Under the pieces are notes generated by a model. The model did no database searches and had not been told where the DNA came from. It saw nothing but the letters and a program-made list of their open reading frames with translations. DNA of 64,000 nt. Source: Hirundichthys speculiger. Taxonomy: Eukaryota; Chordata; Actinopteri; Beloniformes; Exocoetidae. The stretch covers positions 146,501 to 210,500 of the forward strand of contig JAGFBZ010000374.1 in the NCBI GenBank assembly GCA_018398805.1. Direction: 5' to 3'. This document shows, piece by piece, positions 23,164-32,471 of this stretch. The position numbers were made by a program, and so were the translations under genes. Position 1 is the stretch's first letter. Every line of letters begins with the position of its first letter.

Positions 23164-25337
23164 GGGCGTGGCTGTGGAATTGGTTGCCCTGGAACCAGAA
23201 TGTCGCCAGATCCACCTCCGGCCTCGTCACGCTTTCGGTTTTTGTTGTCGGGATCAAATTATGACTCCGCGGTGAGAAGACTCCTTCTTTTTAACGTTTT
23301 TAACCATCTCATAGCTACTTCCTTTAGCTTTTAATGACTCATCGGGTTCCATAAATCTGAAGAACGGCACCTAAGACCAGAGTCCACCCATGAAGCCCTT
23401 TCAGTTTTCATTTGCACACTTATCTTCCTCAAGCACATCTGTCTGTGCGGTCTGTCTGGTCCTCAAGTGTCGGTCCAACTATTCCCCGTCCAAGTCCACC
23501 CCTGCAGCACTAGAAAATAACCTCTGTTCTCAGCGATGACTCTCTTCGGCGGAAACCAGCACCCACACACCCTCCCCCTCCCCCCCGTCCCCGGAGCAGA
23601 GTCGGGCCGCTCGCGGCGAGCCTGGCGAACAAGCCGGCCTCAGAAGGGATTCCCTGTAAGACGGCGACGGCAGGAAGAGGGCTGGCGGGGAGGAGGAGGG
23701 AGGAGGAGAGGGATGCTGAATAGCCGCTGTGAGTGATCTTTTTCCCCTCTGCGGAGGAACAGACTGGAAATCGCTCCGCATCACCGCTGCCAGTAATCCG
23801 GCCCGGCTCAGCTGTTCGGGGCGGGTTGGCATGTGGCGTGAACCCGCCACCAGAGCTGGTTTTATTAGCGGGGGAGGGGAGCGTATGAGAACCGCGCGCA
23901 GGTACAGGAATCTTCAGCCGCCGCGGCCTCAGGTTGGCCGCCTACACGGGAGGTGGAGGCGGAGTCACGGCCTCTGACCGCAAAGGATGTGGAGAAGAGA
24001 GTCATCTGTCTTCTCCCCTCTCACTCACTCTCACACCCCTCCTTCTGTCCTTTCTCATTTCCTTCCTTCATCTGCCTTCGTCATTTCATTCCCAGTCTCA
24101 CTCCTGACAGAGGAGTGGCAGGACAGCTCATCTCTTCACTATTCAACATCTCCACAGTCACAAATCAAACATCTTCCCCCCGCAGATCCCTGAAATCATG
24201 TGTCGTGACTTTGTGTGATTCCTGAAACTACTTTATATTTAATTTAAACCCGTCCGTCTGTGTAAACGGGTCCAGACGCCCTTCGGTTCTGCATCAAATG
24301 ACTCTGCAGAAGTCGCTGGAATTCATCGGTTTCAGCTCCAATCGGCGGTGATGTGATGCGGATTGTGGGTTTGAAAAAAAAAAAATACGCAGGTTTTAGA
24401 GAGAAATCATCTCGATATTTTGCTGACCGGAAGCATCTCGGGCGGAGGATGTGGCGCCGTCAGGACCGGCCGGTCCACCGGAGGAAGAGGCACGGCTGGT
24501 TCCTGCCATCCAGGAGTTTCATTACAAACCGTCAAACGTTAAATATCACAAAGAGAAAGGAGCTGTTGATGAGCATCGGTCCAAGAGGACAGGGGGTTAT
24601 TTCTCACCGCTACTGGATGTGCGTCACATCTATATAAGCCACAATTTATTGTTTTTTGTTTCTTAAGCTCGCTTTGGTGTTTGCTTTCTGTGCAGAAGGG
24701 GTACGTGTGGGTAATTTTGCATTCGCTTCCCAGACAAAAATCTTTATAACGTTTTAAAACAACGGTGCTTTGGAAACCAAAACCAGAGAAGCAGAGTTAA
24801 AACCACATTTCTCGGACGTGCGGGCTGACCCGGCTCTTCCAGCTAACCCGGGAGTTTCCAAACACTTAGTCGAGCCAGTTCCAACTGGCGAATGGATTTC
24901 ATTAAAGGAGCTGCTCATGTTCACATTACACAATAAGCTAGTCGCTTATTATCCCTGTTATAATCTAATCTCTCTGTTCTGCGTCCCCCCCCCCACACGC
25001 CACCAAAGCCAGGATGATGGAGGAGGATCAGCTCTTCCTGGGGACTGTGTGTCAGATCCCAGCGAGGAGCGGGAGGGGGAAGGGGGGCGGGGCGGCGCCG
25101 ACGGATCTCCTGGGATCACCGCGGAGCTCTACACAAAAGGGAGATTGTGGCACGGGCTGACCGATCCAAGAAAACAGCACTTCCTGTCCCACCAGCGTCC
25201 TACGCAAACGAGCCGGTCACTTCCCAGAGCTCAGAGTCCCCCTCCGACATCATCATCTGCTGCTGAAACCTTTCCATTTACAGTGCTGAGCAGCACAGGA
25301 ACCGGCACCTTCAGAGGACCGAAAACTGACTGGACAC
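23164..25337. other. Unassigned intronic sequence
   Basis: The stretch 23520-23960 is GC- and purine/pyrimidine-rich. A 205-codon frame at 24770-25387 lacks domains and ends inside the following hAT, so I treat it as spurious. Nothing else is recognised. Confidence 0.35.
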
Positions 25338-25513
25338 GAGGGCTGAGCGATTTTATCGATATTTCAGCCACGGTATCGATATTCTAAGCTCCCTTCAAAA
25401 CCCCCGTGCCCGCCATTAGGTCCTCCAGCCACTAGTGTCGCTGTAGAGCATTTCTAACAGGTTATCCAGAAGCTTCTTTGTCTCTTCCAGCTAGAGCTGA
25501 GCCAGTCAGGAGG

Positions 25514-25729
25514 ATGGCGGCGAGTATAAACTCAGCACCTGCGTGCTTAAAAGCAGATGTGTGGGAGCAGTTCGGGTTTAAAAAGAAAAAGGAAAGCTAA
25601 GATTTAAACAAAAATATGGCGGTTTGCAAACTGTGTCACACAAACGTGAAGTACTCTGGAAATACCACCAACCTGCGAGCCCACCTGAAACGTAACCACC
25701 GGGACAAGCTAACGCTAACTGAGAGCTAG
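25514..25729 (+). pseudogene. BED zinc finger of hAT beta transposase, one nonsense codon
   Basis: ATG at 25514 gives MAASINSAPACLKADVWEQF then GFKKKKES, a TAA, and in the same frame NMAVCKLCHTNVKYSGNTTN and LRAHLKRNHRDKLTLTES then TAG. It is a clear BED finger: WEQF aromatic motif, C-K-L-C, and H-L-K-R-N-H. Length is 72 codons including the stops. The rest of a hAT transposase (about 600 residues in intact elements) is not found. It is broken by TAA and lacks catalytic sequence. Confidence 0.8.
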
Positions 25730-25787
25730 CCCAAGAAGTTGCGGCGCGATCCGAAACAAACCACGCTGGACAGTGACGGCGGTTGTT

Positions 25788-26118
25788 GCTAATGCAATCT
25801 TCTGCTCGCTAAAGCCACTACCCATTATGCCAACTCCCTGAAAACTGGAATCGGAGCTGCTCTGATCTGGTTGAAAAGACGCTCCATAGCGGTTAGCGGG
25901 TAGCACAACCTGCTCTTAAAGGCAATGGCTACTGACGCACTGATTGGTTTAACAGGATGGAACGCCCTAACCACTCCTATGGATAATGTAGCAGGTAGCG
26001 CAGGTGGGATGGCAGGTTTAGGGAGATTGTAGTCTTTGCGGGGGAACGCCCCTCCCGCTACCCACTATCCCTTAATAGCGGCTTTAGGAAATATGGCGAA
26101 AGATCAGACCCATGGTGC
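25788..26118. repeat. Dispersed repeat copy 1 (GCTAATGCAATCTTC... family)
   Basis: It is collinear with 33717-34102 over about 330-385 bp, starting GCTAATGCAATCTTC and ending AGCGGCTTTAGG...CCCATGGTGC. Partly inverted termini (ATCTTC...CTAAAGCC against GGCTTTAGG...GAAGAT) suggest a MITE. No clear TSD. Confidence 0.65.
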
Positions 26119-26244
26119 TTAAAAATGGCCGACACTCTGCCGGCTTGTGGGCTGAAGAGTTCTGGCATTAACGCAAGCACGAAATCAGAGCACTGGGAGC
26201 GTCGGGGAGTGGGAGGAGTCAACGCCGCCAACCACCACTGGGAT

Positions 26245-26948
26245 CAGGGTTTCCGTTGTCCGGTAATTCCCGGACTTTGTCCGGTAAAATATGCTGAAGT
26301 CCGGTATTTTATAATCTCTCCGGTCAAAATGTCCGGTGAAAATACTCCTCCCAAGCACAATTTCAGTTGTAATAAAATGGGTAATTTCCACATCATTTTA
26401 TGAAAAAACATATACTTTTTTTTAAGAATGAGTAGTGTGTGTGTGTGTATGTATGTGTGAATGAATGAATGTAGCCTATATGTGGAACGAAAGTTTTTTT
26501 CTGCACGGAACAAACTTGTCGCATTTGTTTCATTAAATCTAACAAACCGCGCACCACAACAGTGAGGTCTTTGACATGGCGAAAGCTATTTTCTAAAACG
26601 AAAAATCTCTAATAGCGAGGGTGATGATGAGTCTAACTCTAAAAGGCTATCTGAAGAGATGGAGACTACCACAGATGATGCTGTGGCTCCCGCCGAAAAT
26701 ATTTATTTATTTTTTGAAGTTATGCTCGTGAGTCAATTGACGGGACTTATTTTATTTGAAATAGCCTGTTTTTTAATAAAAAATACTATTAAATGACTTG
26801 CATTGATATCGTACTACTGCATATGATTTATTTTTAACCTCAATAAATTCATATAGCCTATGTGACCGGAATTTCAAACATTTGTCCGGTAAATTGAAAA
26901 ACTGCCGGTCACATTGTCTGGTGCCAATTTTTTCTAGCGGAAACACTG
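26245..26948. mobile_element. hAT element with CAGKGTTTCCG termini nested in the beta composite
   Basis: Termini CAGGGTTTCCGTTGTCCGGT and TTTTTTCTAGCGGAAACACTG are inverted, with a perfect 8-bp TSD ACTGGGAT (26237-26244, 26949-26956). Repeated TCCGGT words fill the subterminal regions. A (GT)n/(GAAT)n microsatellite lies at 26434-26470. Length is 704 bp with no transposase. Confidence 0.93.
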
Positions 26949-27680
26949 ACTGGGATGACCCGTAATGGATCACAACACAAATGCTCTGCGAGACGAACAG
27001 GCACAAACTCAAAACGAAGTTGCAGCGCGATCCGAAACAAACCACGCTGGACAGTGACGGCGGTTGTTGCCACCAGTTTCCATCTACTTCACCGAGGTCG
27101 CAGAAAATTACGGAGTCCATTGCTACTTTATTTGTCAGGATTTGAGACCATATTCAGTGGTGGAAAACGTCGGCTTTAAGGGCTGTGTTTACTCTCGCAG
27201 CAACGTGTCGAAGTTATCTTAGCGCCATGTTATTCAACGCCACAACACAAGATGGACAATCACGAACTAGCCAAACTTACTAAACTTATCTCTTGCGTTT
27301 TTCCACTTCCTCACCGTCTCGGCCGAATCCAGACCCACATTCATCGCTGTTTTGTCTTTGTAGTGAGGAGAACCAGAATCGTACAGATGTGGGTACTTCC
27401 TCATTTCTTCGATGACGCGCTCTTTTCTACGCGGATGTAGAATTGACCAATCAGAGGCCTCCTTTCTCTCCTATCTGCGGTCACCTACAATTCAGTTCAG
27501 TTAATTCAAACAAAGTCATTGGAACACTCACAAGATGTCACCAAAATCACTTTGTTCCGTTAAAATCTTTCATAAAATGATGTAAATGTATCTTAAGACG
27601 AATATCGATATATATCGTATCGTGAGCCGAGTATTGTGTATCGTATCGTATCGCGAGATTAGTGTATCGCTACAGCCCGT

Positions 27681-28153
27681 GGCGATACGGACATGTAGCA
27701 GAGAGAACTAGAATTTCGTATCTGTGAGAGATCTAAGTTTAGCACGAGAAAAAAAAAAAAAAAAAGCAGCTTGAATCGGTTTCACGCGTCATAATTTGCT
27801 CGTGTAACCGCTGTAAATGTCACGTATGCCTCCGTGAATCAGGTCCCGGGTTCGAGTCCCGGCAGCGGTCTGACCCGCAGGATTAGCGTGCGGTTGTTTC
27901 GTCTGTTGGGCCTTTCGCCCAAAGAAAGCAGAGATTTGCTCCAGCAGGTTCCTGTGACCCGGCGGATCCAGATGATGGCTGGACGGACCTGAAACCTCCA
28001 GGTTCTGCTTCAGTCACTATTATATGACCAAATATGAAACCTATAAAAACCCACAGCAGGGGACACCAGCTCCTTCCTCCTGCCAGTCGCAGGACGGACC
28101 ACAGCTGGGTCACATCTGCTGCAGCTATGTAATCATCCTCATGGTCTTGAACT
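27681..28153. other. Intronic spacer with a tRNA-like sequence
   Basis: Contains an A19 run near 27750-27766 and the tRNA-like structure listed separately. The rest is unassigned. Confidence 0.4.
27807..27870 (+). pseudogene. tRNA-like sequence with perfect acceptor and T arms, short D region
   Basis: ACCGCTG (27807-27813) pairs fully with CAGCGGT (27863-27869). Directly before the latter is a 5-bp T stem CCGGG/CCCGG around the canonical loop TTCGAGT, making a perfect B box GGTTCGAGTCC. The middle is only 32 nt (about 41 expected), so the D arm seems deleted and no A box is seen. A weak stem places TGA in an anticodon-like position. Best read as a tRNA pseudogene or the head of a tRNA-derived SINE. 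Confidence 0.45.
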
Positions 28154-28161
28154 GCTACAAG

Positions 28162-29122
28162 TAGAGCTGAGCGATTTTATCGATTCTGCGATATATATTG
28201 ATATTTTATTGAGTATCAAGTAGTGCTGGGCAATATGACGATACATATCATAGGGACAATAGGAAAGTGTGTATCGTGCCATTTCTCTTCTACCGTTTCT
28301 AACCTAATTTTATCAATTATTACAGCAAATATGTAATTAAATAACCTGCAACGATAAATTTGATAGAAACATATCTACTTCTACAAAGTAGCCTTTTATG
28401 TTTGCACTTTTATTCATGGTTAATGCCTTAAACAGAGTTCTCTTCAACCCTGATGTTTACTTTAGACACTTTATATTGGTTTGCAAACTTTGCACTACAA
28501 GGTTACAGATTTCAGAAAGTTGAAAAATAATTTGTGTTTATTTTTTATAGCTGAACTTCAGTGCAAAAATGTGTTTTTCCTCTCAGAAACTGTTGTGCAC
28601 GTTAAAAAAAATGTGAAAGCTACTGTACCTCTGTACCTACCTGTTTTTGCTGCACTAAAATGTATGTTTGTGACAGTTCAGTTAAATGTCCTTTCAAAAT
28701 AAAGTTGAAAAGTAAGCAATGAAATTTTTGTGAAACTTTTCAGAGAATAACTGAAAACATACTTTATTATGGTATATTGGTATATCGTGATATATATTGT
28801 TATCATGATATAAAATAGTCCATATCGTGATATATAATTTTTTCCATGTCGCCCAGTACTAGTATCAAGTATCGATTTTCAGTGATATTCTAAGCTTCTT
28901 TCAAAACCCCCGTGTCCCACCTTTAAAAGCTTGCAAGCAACAATTTGCACTGTTTGAATAAATAATACAATTTTTTTACACTTACAAGATGTCACCAAAA
29001 TCACTTTGTCCCTTTAAAATCTTTCAGAAAATGATGTTTTGTAAGACGAATATCAATATATATCGTATCGTGAGCCGAATATCGTGTATCGTATCGCGAG
29101 ATTAGTGTATCGTACAGCCTTG
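28162..29122. mobile_element. hAT element, family beta copy 4, with nested hAT
   Basis: The left end TAGAGCTGAGCGATTTTATC and right end GTGTATCGTACAGCCTTG are flanked by GCTACAAG/GCTACGAG (7 of 8; 28154-28161, 29123-29130). The 961 bp include a 641-bp later hAT at 28221-28861. Confidence 0.88.
28221..28861. mobile_element. hAT element (TAGTGCTGGGCAATATG) nested in beta copy 4
   Basis: The termini TAGTGCTGGGCAATATGACG and CATGTCGCCCAGTACTA are inverted. The TSD GTATCAAG is perfect (28213-28220, 28862-28869). Inside is AT-rich sequence without a transposase. A 73-codon frame at 28481-28702 shows no domain. Confidence 0.93.
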
Positions 29123-29311
29123 GCTACGAGGTCTTTCTTCTTCGTGCCTGCAATAAAAGTGACCGTCTAGCAGAGAATGTAACTGAGGTTTGCTAAAAAA
29201 AAAAAAAAAAAAAAAACTCGTAAACCACTTGATTTGGTCACATGACTGCGGTGAAACAGCCAGTCAGTGTTAATCTGAGGGATGAGACGGACCAAAGCGT
29301 TTGTTCGGAGG

Positions 29312-29978
29312 CGTGCAGATGTGTGCAAGATGTGTGCAGATGTGTCCAGATGTGGGCAGATGTGTGCAGATGTGTGCAGATGCGTGCAGATGTGTGCAGA
29401 TGTGTGCAGATGGTGCAGATGTGCAGATGTGTGCAGATGTGTGCAGATGTGTGCAGATGTAGATGTGTGCAGATGTGTGCAGATGTGTGCAGATGTGTGC
29501 AGATGTGTGCAGATGTGTGCAGATGTGTGCAGATGCGTGCAGATGTGTGTAGATGTGTGCAGATGTGCCTAGACGTGTGCAGATGTGTCTAGACGTGTGC
29601 AGATGTGTCTAGACGTGTGCAGATGTGTGCAGATGCGTGCAGATGTGTGTAGATGTGTGCAGATGTGTCTAAACGTGTGCAGATGTGTGTAGATGTGTGC
29701 AGATGCGTGCAGATGTGTGTAGATGTGTCCAGATGTGTGTAGATGTGTCCAGATGCGTGCAGATGTGTGCAGATGTGTGCAGATGTGTGTAGATGTGTCT
29801 AGATGTGTGCAGATGTGTCCAGATGTGTGCAGATGTGTGCAGATGTGTGATGTGTGCAGATGTGTGCAGATGTGTAGATGTGTGTAGATGTGTGCAGATG
29901 TGTGCAGATGCGTGTAGATGTGTGTAGATGTGTGCAGATGTGTCCAGATGTGTCCAGATGTGTCCAGATGTGTGCAGG
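29312..29978. repeat. 12-bp VNTR (GTGCAGATGTGT)n at the start of gmds intron 4
   Basis: About 55 copies of a 12-bp unit, with variants TGTCC, TGTCT, TGCGT and a few 10-bp or 6-bp slips, fill this region. On the transcript strand the unit reads ACACATCTGCAC, and array sequence starts about 14 nt after the exon-4 donor. The open frames across it (Cys/Val/Gln/Met repeats on plus, Thr/His/Ser/Ala repeats on minus) follow from a unit length divisible by three and are not genes. Confidence 0.97.
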
Positions 29979-29992
29979 TGAGCTGGCGCTAC

Positions 29993-30102
29993 CTTGACGT
30001 GACTCTGCGCGCCCAGGTTGTAGATCTCTGTGGGCTTCACCTCGTTGATTATCTTCACCAGACACGTGCTGTCAGTCAGGTCGCCGTAATGCAACTTCAT
30101 GT
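29993..30102 (-). CDS. gmds: gmds exon 4
   Basis: This 110-nt exon completes the split Asn codon and encodes [20 protein letters not shown] and then [16 protein letters not shown], residues typical of GDP-mannose 4,6-dehydratase: the GDLTD strand end near the adenine pocket and the NLGAQSHV strand preceding the active site. The acceptor is TTTGGCAG and the donor is AAG followed by GTAGCG. The next family residues (ISFDLAEY) and the catalytic Tyr-x-x-x-Lys are not in the window, so the gene continues off the left edge. The intron turns into a 12-bp VNTR 14 nt after the donor. On paper translation runs on into that repeat as Thr/His-rich sequence, which is not real coding. Confidence 0.94.
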
Positions 30103-30190
30103 CTGCCAAAGACAAATGTTAACTTTTTTTTTTTTTTTGCTTAAAAGGTAAAGAATAAATGCTCAGCTGTAAGATAAATGAGATACTTAC
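30103..30190 (-). other. gmds: gmds intron 3 (88 nt)
   Basis: This very short intron begins GTAAGTATC and ends TTTGGCAG on the minus strand. A 16-nt A run (T run on plus, 30124-30139) sits in its middle. A branch-point candidate (GTTAAC, followed by a U-rich tract) lies just before the acceptor. Confidence 0.85.
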
Positions 30191-30278
30191 TGCCCTCGGT
30201 GTGAGTCTGTGGGTTTTGATACAGATGCTCAATTCGACCGGTGTTGAAGGAGCTGGACCGGCGCATAATGCCATGAAC
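30191..30278 (-). CDS. gmds: gmds exon 3
   Basis: This 88-nt exon encodes [20 protein letters not shown] and nine more residues ending in THTEG, plus the first base of an Asn codon (phase 1). It holds the RRSSSFNT segment that in this family contacts the NADP phosphate and ribose. The acceptor CAG is preceded on the transcript strand by an uninterrupted run of 33 C (30281-30313) in place of a normal U-rich polypyrimidine tract. The donor is GGCA followed by GTAAGT. The intron to exon 4 is only 88 nt. Confidence 0.94.
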
Positions 30279-30280
30279 CT

Positions 30281-30313
<33 letters not shown>
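30279..30313 (-). repeat. C33 homopolymer at the gmds exon-3 3' splice site
   Basis: On the plus strand 33 consecutive G (30281-30313) directly follow the CT that is the acceptor AG complement. The pre-mRNA therefore reads C33-AG-GUU. The tract is the whole polypyrimidine tract of the acceptor. The upstream sequence TTTTATCT on the transcript strand may supply some U-rich character. Confidence 0.97.
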
Positions 30314-30314
<1 letters not shown>

Positions 30315-30929
30315 GATAAAAGCATTTAGCATCTAATACTAACCCTGATTTTTGTTTGTAACTAATCTATAATCTACAGAAAGTAGCAAAGCAGTACATT
30401 TCTGAGTTAGTTACATTTCTGGTGTTTTTGATTCAACGGCTCGTTTAAAAGTTGTCACACAGGACGGTCTGATCCGCTCTGCTTTGTTCATCGCAGCTTC
30501 CATCTCTTTGGAAAATATTTAACATTGCAGAATTTGATATGACAGCGCTGCATTGCCAGCGGCTCCGGCTCATTGTTTTGTGTTGCGTCCGTCTGATCTC
30601 TGATCTGCTCTCAGCGCTCTGAGGGGAATTTGTGAGGAAGGTCTGCTCGGGGAAGATAACAGGACCCGATCCAAGGGGAGTCCATCAGTGGGAGGACACT
30701 GTGGCCCGACCTCACTTCCTTTATTCACTGTGCACTTCCTGCCTGCCTCTGTGCTCCTCTTTAATGCCACCCCCACCCCCACCCCCACCTCCAGCTCCAG
30801 CTCCAGCACCAGCCTGGACCCCCATCCACTTCCTCTCCATCTCAGGCAGCAGATGGCGACGCTGACCAGGCAGGCTGAGATGGAGGTGAGGATTTTTTTC
30901 TACTCATAGAAGGAGGGAATAAAAAAATA

Positions 30930-31450
30930 AAAATAAACTGAAAAAAAAAAATAAATAAATTTGAATAATTAAAAAAAAAATTCAATTCAATCCAATCAAA
31001 TAAAAAAAAATATATAAATAAATAAACTTTTAAAATAATTACTGGACTAAATAAAGAGGTGCAAATGTTTTTTTAAAATAAATAGCATAAAAATAAATAA
31101 ATAAACATAAAAATAATAAAAAAAAAAAAAAACTTGTCAAAATAATTACTGGACTAAATAAAGAGGTGCAATTTTTTTAAATAAATAAAATAAAATAAAA
31201 AATAAATATAAAATTAAAAATAAACTTTTCAAAATAAATACTGGACTAAATAAAAAGGTGCACATTTTTTTAAAATAAATAAAATAAAATAAAAAATAAA
31301 CATAAAAATAAAAAAACCTTTCAAAATAATTACTTGGACTAAATAAAAAGGTGCAATTTTTTTTTTAATAAATAAAATAAAATAAAAAATAAAAATAAAA
31401 AAAACTTTTCAAAATAATTACTGGATTAAATAAAAAGGTACACCAATGAG
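30930..31450. repeat. AT-rich tandem array, about 100-bp unit
   Basis: Roughly five copies of a unit carry the core AATAATTACTGGACTAAATA followed by AAGAGGTGCA (or AAAAAGGTGCA) and A/T runs. Cores occur near 31035, 31140, 31228, 31325 and 31418. It lies inside gmds intron 2. Confidence 0.85.
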
Positions 31451-31495
31451 TTTCTCAAGCTAATGCATTTTTTTTTGTTTTTTTTTAACAGATCT

Positions 31496-31690
31496 GGGGC
31501 CTCATTTATTAATGCGTGCACGTGCACAAGACAGGGCCTGAAAGCTGTGCATGTCACTTTCCACGCAAAGATTGTGATCTATTATAAAAAAAAAAAAAAA
31601 AAAAGAAAAAAAAAGGAAAAACTTAGAGAATGTGCGCACCTACAGGCAAATCTTGAACCCTGTGCGCAGACGTTTCAGAGATGGTGAAGT
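31496..31690. repeat. Dispersed GGGGCCTCATTTAT-type repeat (likely MITE fragment)
   Basis: The block begins GGGGCCTCATTTATTAATGC followed by GTGCACGTGC, a head I associate with an abundant dispersed fish repeat. An A-rich tract interrupts it and it ends near a GTGCGCACC motif. Classification is not certain and I saw no TSD. Confidence 0.4.
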
Positions 31691-32165
31691 GGTGAATTAA
31701 AGCCACGTTCACCTCAAACATCTAATTTAATTTCATACAGGACTTGCAGATCTGTGAAATCAAACAGCCAAACCTGTGATATTACAGACTTGAGATCTGG
31801 ATGTCCGATCAGGATGGAGACGGTTTTGAGACAGACATGATCAGCCACTGACAGACAGGAATCACAACAGATATTTTAATAATACTTCATCAGTGAAAAT
31901 CACTGTTTCTGTCCTTATTAGTGATTCTGTTTAGTAAAGTTTAAGAGCTCATGCAGCACGAGGGGGTCTTATCAGGGTGAGGTGTGACCCGGTTAGTGTA
32001 CGCAGGGCTGTCAAGTCGCATTATGATCCCCTCTGGAGTTCCCGCAGACGGCTGTGGCTGGACGCAGCTTATCGGGGGAATGTTGCTGTGTGTGTTGGCA
32101 TTTGTGGGCGTCTGCATTCATTTACATGTGCGTCTGAGCTGCAGTCTAGGTTCTTTTCCTCTTAC

Positions 32166-32210
32166 CTCATAGCCTTTAGCGAGCAGGAACTCAGCCAGGT
32201 AGGAACCATC
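32166..32210 (-). CDS. gmds: gmds exon 2
   Basis: This 45-nt micro-exon encodes DGSYLAEFLLAKGYE, completing the glycine-rich NADP-binding loop TGITGQDGSY that starts in exon 1, followed by the first Rossmann helix. On the minus strand the acceptor is TCCCGTTAG before GAT and the donor is GAG followed by GTAAGA. Both ends are in phase 0, so skipping it would keep the frame but delete the dinucleotide-binding turn. It is too short to appear as an independent ORF. The family carries the same block at the same place. Confidence 0.93.
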
Positions 32211-32471
32211 CTAACGGGACAGAAGAAACAGCGGTTAAAGCGACGGCTCTGCGTGCTTGTACCATACAGAATAATAACTGAATAATTCTCACAAAAGAAG
32301 ACTCTGTCAGAAGATCTTTGGAAATCTACCATGGCATGACTTCTTCAATAAAAGTAAACAGAATATTTCAAAAATCTTAAAAGAAGCAGGTCAGAACGGT
32401 CACGCTACACAGGAAGTAGTATTACGAGGAAGTCGGAAGTGTTCGGTAACGACGGCAACTCGGTCACGAAG

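Larger units (their letters stand above)
25338..27680. mobile_element. hAT element, family beta copy 3, large composite with BED remnant
   Basis: The left end GAGGGCTGAGCGATTTTATC and right end GTGTATCGCTACAGCCC match beta copy 1. An 8-bp TSD is not evident. Inside are a BED finger frame (25514-25729), a dispersed repeat (25788-26118), a nested hAT (26245-26948) and a 54-bp direct duplication (25736-25789 and 27017-27070, one mismatch) bracketing the inserted material. This is the only beta copy here with transposase sequence. Confidence 0.82.
1..29992 (-). other. gmds: gmds intron 4 (5' part, continues off window)
   Basis: Everything left of exon 4 appears to be intron 4. I looked on the minus strand for the next expected peptide (ISFDLAEYTADVDG, then the FYQASTSELYGK region) and saw no trace. 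The intron is therefore at least 30 kb here, which fits the very long introns of vertebrate GMDS. It is filled with the elements listed below. Confidence 0.7.
30279..32165 (-). other. gmds: gmds intron 2
   Basis: This 1887-nt intron holds the G33/C33 tract at its 3' end, (CCCCCA)n-like simple repeats near 30766-30800, a tandem AT-rich array (30930-31450) and a dispersed repeat at about 31496-31690. About 470 nt next to exon 2 shows nothing I recognise. Confidence 0.85.

Noticed and set aside
25338..25338. TSD for the beta composite.
   Set aside because: Flanks CTGGACAC and GGCGATAC do not match convincingly; not claimed.
24770..25387. 205-codon plus-strand frame.
   Set aside because: No domain, low-complexity composition, crosses into a hAT terminus, no splice signals with a partner exon.
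1..29990. Possible gmds exon 5 (ISFDLAEYTADVDG...) in the left 30 kb.
   Set aside because: No matching reverse-complement words or frame found by eye; probably lies beyond the left edge.
29242..30115. Long open frames through the 12-bp repeat on both strands (116, 96, 148 codons).
   Set aside because: They exist because the unit is 12 bp. Only the first 36 codons of the minus frame (exon 4) are real, and the true exon ends at AAG-GTAGCG.
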